A stretch of DNA of 64,000 nt, from assembly GCA_013306675.1 (NCBI GenBank), contig JABLUY010000188.1, positions 1 to 64,000 on the forward strand, in the 5' to 3' direction. Under the pieces are notes generated by a model. That model ran no database searches and had not been told where the DNA came from. It worked only from the letters and a program-made list of their open reading frames with translations. Every line of letters starts with the position of its first letter. Within the stretch, counting starts at the first letter, position 1. Origin of the DNA: Thraustochytrium sp. TN22. Its lineage: Eukaryota > Sar > Bigyra > Thraustochytrida > Thraustochytriidae. Both the position numbers and the translations under genes were made by a program. This document shows, one piece after another, positions 60,137 through 64,000 of the stretch.

Positions 60137-62263
60137 ATGGATGCTGCCATGGACCCGGCGCTCGCCATCGTGGTGAACTATGTGGCGCCGGCGCTCGGCA
60201 CGCTGCTGGCCTTTGTGCTCTTCATCGGGCCGATGCCGGCCGTGCTGGCAGTGCGCAAGGCGGGTGACCTGGGGCGGCTGAACGCCACAGTGTTTCCGTG
60301 GATCCTGGCCAACTGCCTCGGGTACACCATCTACGGCTCCAGCAAAAAGGACCCGTACATCATCACGGCCAACGTCTTTGGCATCATGACGAGTGTCTTC
60401 TACCTGCTGACGGCCGTGCGGTTCGCGCAGCAGTCGTCCATGTTCCACCGGCTGGAGATCCTCACGCTGGGGTTAATCATGCTCTGGCTCGTCTTTGCGG
60501 TGCTGGCCGTCTACATCCCCAGCATCGCCACCGACCTGTTGGGCGTCGGCGCAATGTGCATGAGCCTGCTCATGTTTGCCGCTCCGCTCAGCACGGTCCG
60601 CGACGTCATCCGTGAGCACAACAGCGTGTCCATCAACATGGGCTTTTTGATCGGCCAGATCGCCTCCAGCTTCATGTGGATCATCTACGCCGGCTTTACC
60701 AGTGACATGTTCGTCCTGGTTCCAAACCTCTTCGGCCTGCTGCTCGGTCTCGTGCAGGCCGCGCTTGTGGTGATTCTTCCGCGCAAGGCCACGCCCGAGC
60801 TCGATATGAAGACTGAATTCGAGCTCAACGCCACGCACGCCGGCGACTCGGACCACCCGCGCTCCGTCGGCGAGCCCATCGTGCAGTTTCCCGGCTACTC
60901 GGACTACCCGCCGCACGGCTCCTCGCCCGTCACCAACACGCCGCCAGCCATCACGCCCATGACGGACGAGCAGTTCGCCGCGCATATGCCCCTCATGGAC
61001 GCCAATGTCATGAACCCGGGCATCTACGCGGGCAGCGCGCACACCGCCCGCCAGGACTTCGTCAATGAGCACTACATGCGCCAGCGGGGCCGCTCCAGCT
61101 CCAACGCAAGCCAGCGCGGCCTCTCGCCTTCCAACGCGAGCCAGCGCAACCGCGGCTTCTCCGCGGGCTCCGGCGGCAGCGAGCGCCTGGCGCCCGGCGT
61201 GCACAAGGCGCCCATCAACCGCGACGACGGCCCCGAGCCGCAGTCGGACCACTCCACGGACGACACCAGCTCTGTCCCGGGGCTCGACTCGCCCGCCATG
61301 GCGCCGCTGCGCTACCAGCACCACTCGAACCACACCATGCATTCGCCCTCCTTGGCCACGCAGGAGATGCAAATCATGCCTTCGGTCCCGGAGAACGCTG
61401 CGCCGCTTCCGCCGCAGTTTGCGCAGCAGCCCATGATGCAGACGGCCAGCGTCCCCGTGCAGCCGGGTCAGCAGCCCATGATGCAGCAGCAGCCCATGAT
61501 GCAGCAGCAGCAGCAGCCCATGATGCAACAGCCGCAGCAGCAGTACCAACCGCAGCAGCAGTTCCAACCGCAGCAGCAGTTCCAACAGCAGGCCTCGTCG
61601 CGCTCTCTGCGCGACCAGGTCCACGATCGCGCCAACTTGCTCAAGCAGCAGGAGCTCGAGCGCCAGCAGCTCGGCCAAAACCCGTATGTTCTGCAGCATG
61701 CCATGGGCCGCTCTGGCGCTGAAATGCCCTCCATGCAGGCGCCGCCCGGCCTTCCGCCCACGCACCCCAGCAATGCGCCCTACCGGCCGCCGCCGCTGCC
61801 GCTGAGCCAATCCCAGCCGGCCAGCGCGCAGCCCTCGCCGGTTGGCAGCCCGGTGCACGGCAGCCCTGTCCAAGTGCACAACGCCACGCCGCTGACGCCC
61901 TCGCAGCAGGGTGGCATGACGCCGCCGCTCCAGCCCCAGCAGCCGCCCATGCAGCAGATGCCTCCGCCCATGCAGCAGCAGATGCAGCAGCAGATGCAGC
62001 AGATGCACGGCTCGCCCATGATGATGCCCGCCCCGCACCAGCGCACGCCGCAGCAGCAGCCGCTCCCGCCCATGCCCGTGCCGCCGGCCCTTGGCAGCAA
62101 CATGGCTCCGCCCGAGTTCCGCCAGCAGCGCCGCATGCCGAACCGCGCCGTCTCCCAGGACATGTTTGCGCACGACCATGACGAGTTCGCGCCCGCCCGT
62201 AACCCGACGGCCAACCGCCAGCGTGCGGCATCCATGATGCCCGGCCCCAAGTCGGAGACGTGA
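60137..62263 (+). CDS. SWEET: SWEET-family sugar transporter with long Q/P-rich cytosolic tail
   Basis: 708 residues from the ATG at 60137. Residues 1-215 form the seven TM segments of a SWEET (two MtN3/saliva triple-helix bundles plus a linker helix): LGTLLAFVLFIGPMPAVLAV, PWILANCLGYTIYG, FGIMTSVFYLLTA, then LMFAAPLSTVRDVI, INMGFLIGQIASSFMWIIYAGF and LVPNLFGLLLGLVQAALVV. The prolines and Asn residues that line the sugar path in the two bundles (GPMP, AAPLS, PN-FG) are in place. SWEETs move mono- or disaccharides down their gradient. The remaining 490 residues are an unusual tail: Ser/Asn repeats (SSNASQRGLSPSNASQRN), then Gln/Pro/Met-rich repeats (QQPMMQQ, QQQFQPQQQFQ), ending near SMMPGPKSET. 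Ordinary SWEETs have tails of some tens of residues. Confidence 0.92.
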   Translation: MDAAMDPALAIVVNYVAPALGTLLAFVLFIGPMPAVLAVRKAGDLGRLNATVFPWILANCLGYTIYGSSKKDPYIITANVFGIMTSVFYLLTAVRFAQQSSMFHRLEILTLGLIMLWLVFAVLAVYIPSIATDLLGVGAMCMSLLMFAAPLSTVRDVIREHNSVSINMGFLIGQIASSFMWIIYAGFTSDMFVLVPNLFGLLLGLVQAALVVILPRKATPELDMKTEFELNATHAGDSDHPRSVGEPIVQFPGYSDYPPHGSSPVTNTPPAITPMTDEQFAAHMPLMDANVMNPGIYAGSAHTARQDFVNEHYMRQRGRSSSNASQRGLSPSNASQRNRGFSAGSGGSERLAPGVHKAPINRDDGPEPQSDHSTDDTSSVPGLDSPAMAPLRYQHHSNHTMHSPSLATQEMQIMPSVPENAAPLPPQFAQQPMMQTASVPVQPGQQPMMQQQPMMQQQQQPMMQQPQQQYQPQQQFQPQQQFQQQASSRSLRDQVHDRANLLKQQELERQQLGQNPYVLQHAMGRSGAEMPSMQAPPGLPPTHPSNAPYRPPPLPLSQSQPASAQPSPVGSPVHGSPVQVHNATPLTPSQQGGMTPPLQPQQPPMQQMPPPMQQQMQQQMQQMHGSPMMMPAPHQRTPQQQPLPPMPVPPALGSNMAPPEFRQQRRMPNRAVSQDMFAHDHDEFAPARNPTANRQRAASMMPGPKSET

Positions 62264-62618
62264 GCTGGCTGGCCCGGCGCTGAGTGATCTGCTTTTTTTT
62301 TTCTGCACGTGTCGTGGCCGAATTGACCCCGGTGGACGGCGGCGATTGTTTCGAGTAGTTCATCAACACAAGAAAAATGGTTTTTCCTCTTGAGAGCAAC
62401 AACAAGAAGGACTTGTCCCTTGCGAGCACAGCTTCGTGCGCTAGCTAGCTAGCTAGCTAGCCGCAAGACAGCTGTAGCGCACATCTTACAACAGCTGCAT
62501 CACTGCTGCAGACAAGACAGACTTCCATGGTGCACAACAGCTTACATGAAGGATCGGTCGCGCGTTCTCTCTATCACTTTGTCCCCTCTCACATCTGAGA
62601 AAGAGGCCTAGCCTAGGC
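62264..62618. other. Convergent 3' region, SWEET / TFxPxIN gene
   Basis: 355 bp. It has a T10 run (62292-62301), the (CTAG)5 tract and CTAGGCCTAG palindromes near 62608-62620. No gene is seen. Confidence 0.5.
62441..62460. repeat. (CTAG)5 self-complementary tract
   Basis: Five perfect CTAG units; the whole tract is palindromic and can fold on itself. Confidence 0.97.
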
Positions 62619-62842
62619 CTAGTCGTCCAGCAACGACCGCAGCACGTGAAAATGCTCCAGCGGCGCACCCTCGTCAAAACTGCCTCCGTTCGCCGCCGTC
62701 CTGCGCGAATGCAGGAGATGTGCCGCACGCGCAACTTCGTCCTTGGCCTCGCGCAGGACGTCCGCCGGGTCGCGCACGTGCCCAAGATCTGTGCTGGGCA
62801 TCGGCGGAGACGGCGGCGGCGCCCGGCTGGGGGCACGCGAAG

Positions 62843-62882
<40 letters not shown>

Positions 62883-64000
62883 AGGCGGCGGCGGCGGCGG
62901 AGGAGGAGGAGGAGAAGGAGGCTCCTCACGTCGCAGTCCACCGCGCGTCAATGCGTGCGGCGGCGGCGGCGGCGGCGGCGAAGGAACTGCAGCAGACCTT
63001 GCAGGCAATGCCTTGGTAGCCTTTTTGGGCTGGGCCGCCGCCGCTCGCGCCTCCGCTGCGGCCTTCATGCGATGCGCGACGCCGAGCTTGGGCGCTACCG
63101 GCACAGTGACGCGGTTCGTCCAGGTCGACGTGGAGGCGGCGTTCATGGCCTGCTCTTTGCGCTGGCGCTCCTCGCGCGCCCGGCGCTGGCGCTCAATATA
63201 GGCGTCGACGCCTGGCTTGTGCTGCGCCGCGCCGTCAGCGTTGGAGTCACTGCCCTTGGACGGAGCAGCAGCGGCACGTGGAGCACCTGCACCGGCACCA
63301 GCAGTGGCACCGGTGGCGGCGCCCTTGGAGTGGTTGATTTTGGGCGCAAAGGTGCACTCCTCGCTGAGCTCGTCGGCGTCGTGCGCGATGCGCTGCTGCT
63401 CGAGGCGCTGGTTACGCCGCGCATTCCAGGTCGCCAGGCGGTCCACAACGTCCTGCGCGTCCGCCTTGCGGTCCTCCTCGATCGCGACAAAGTGCGTAAT
63501 GTGTGGCTTGAAGGTGCACTCCTCCACTTCGCTCTGCTCGCGCTCCTGCTTGGCGCGCAGCTCCAGCGTCGACCGCCGCTGCCGCCGGCTTGAGTACTCC
63601 GAATACAGCCGGTCATAGGTGCTCGGCTGTCCCTGCGACTGCGCCTGCTGGCTCGAGGTATCCGAGGCGCCGCCGGACACGACGTCCGAAGACGTCGCTC
63701 CCTCCGGAGCGATCGGGGCGTCACTATGCGCGTTTTCGCGCACGAGGCGCTTCGACTTGGCGTTGATGCGGGGCTGAAAGGTGAGCTCCTCATCGTCGCG
63801 CGCCGCCGACGCGCGCCGTGCTTGCCGCCGCGCGGCGATGGCGTCCTGGCCCAGTAGCCTTTCCATCGAGGACTGGCCGAGCTCCGCGGCGATCTGCTTG
63901 GTCTTGGGCCCGAGTCGTGGGTTGGCGCGCTGCCGGCACTTGTCCTTCTCCAGCTGGACGGCGCGCTCGCGCGCCTCCTTGGCCTCCAGCGCGCGCTGGT
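62619..64000 (-). CDS. Repeated TFxPxIN-motif protein with polyQ and polyP, 5' end outside window
   Basis: At least 460 residues; the frame is open through the right edge, and Met at 63866 is probably internal because the sequence before it continues in the same Lys/Glu/Arg-rich style. Three spaced motifs stand out: LTFQPRIN, CTFKPHIT and CTFAPKIN, each followed by Ser/Lys-rich sequence and separated by Arg/Glu-rich helices. Such F-x-P-x-I/L-N motifs recur in long coiled-coil proteins of flagellated protists; the function is not known to me. The C-terminal third has prolines in long runs, a Gln tract of about 13 and ends in HVLRSLLDD. Confidence 0.7.

Overview
This is nuclear DNA from a unicellular, flagellated eukaryote with a very GC-rich genome. 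The evidence is eukaryote-only families (eIF3d, VPS37A, TFIP11, YIPF, CLPTM1L, a mitochondrial carrier and an axonemal dynein heavy chain), GT-AG introns and no operons. Most genes are single long exons; the dynein frame alone is 12,870 bp. Only two genes are clearly spliced, with donors reading GTACGT or GTAAGT. A DEK1-type membrane calpain, a SWEET transporter, an axonemal dynein and a selenocysteine GPX1-like enzyme together suggest a protist such as a heterotrophic stramenopile. The lineage cannot be fixed from sequence reading alone.

Layout. 1-13 kb: eIF3d (+), an ankyrin/fibronectin-III protein (-), a small two-TM protein (+), an NSUN2-like RNA methyltransferase (+), VPS37A (+) and a coiled-coil protein (-). 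13.5-26.3 kb: an inner-arm dynein heavy chain (+) with a pure (CAG)38 tract, sharing an upstream region with the coiled-coil gene. 26.5-39 kb: a sulfoquinovosidase-like GH31 enzyme with a membrane N-terminus (-), a cytidylyltransferase-fold protein (+), SelO with a terminal Cys (-), a 300 bp (CTTG)n array, a Cys-rich TM protein (-), a zinc-ribbon protein (+) and a three-exon glutathione peroxidase (-). In the last, an in-frame TGA sits at the catalytic selenocysteine position and a form-II SECIS-like hairpin lies in the 3' flank. 39.9-51.8 kb: CLPTM1L (-), a possible tiny spliced TM protein (-), an N-myristoylation-motif repeat protein (+), a three-exon succinate/fumarate carrier (-), TFIP11 (-) and YIPF1/2 (+). 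52-64 kb: a DEK1-like calpain (-), a SWEET transporter with a long Q/P-rich tail (+) and a gene cut by the right edge (-).

The genes do not form one pathway. Linking themes are redox and mitochondria (GPX, SelO, carrier), membrane trafficking and lipid handling (VPS37A, YIPF, CLPTM1L), RNA work (eIF3d, NSUN2, TFIP11, perhaps the zinc ribbon) and the flagellum (dynein). Two structural patterns recur. Two-copy imperfect tandem duplications lie in the AT-richer 3' flanks of six loci. A TTTGAATTCAAA-like AT-rich motif lies in otherwise GC-rich 5' flanks. I saw no transposon, virus-derived element, CRISPR array, rRNA or convincing tRNA.
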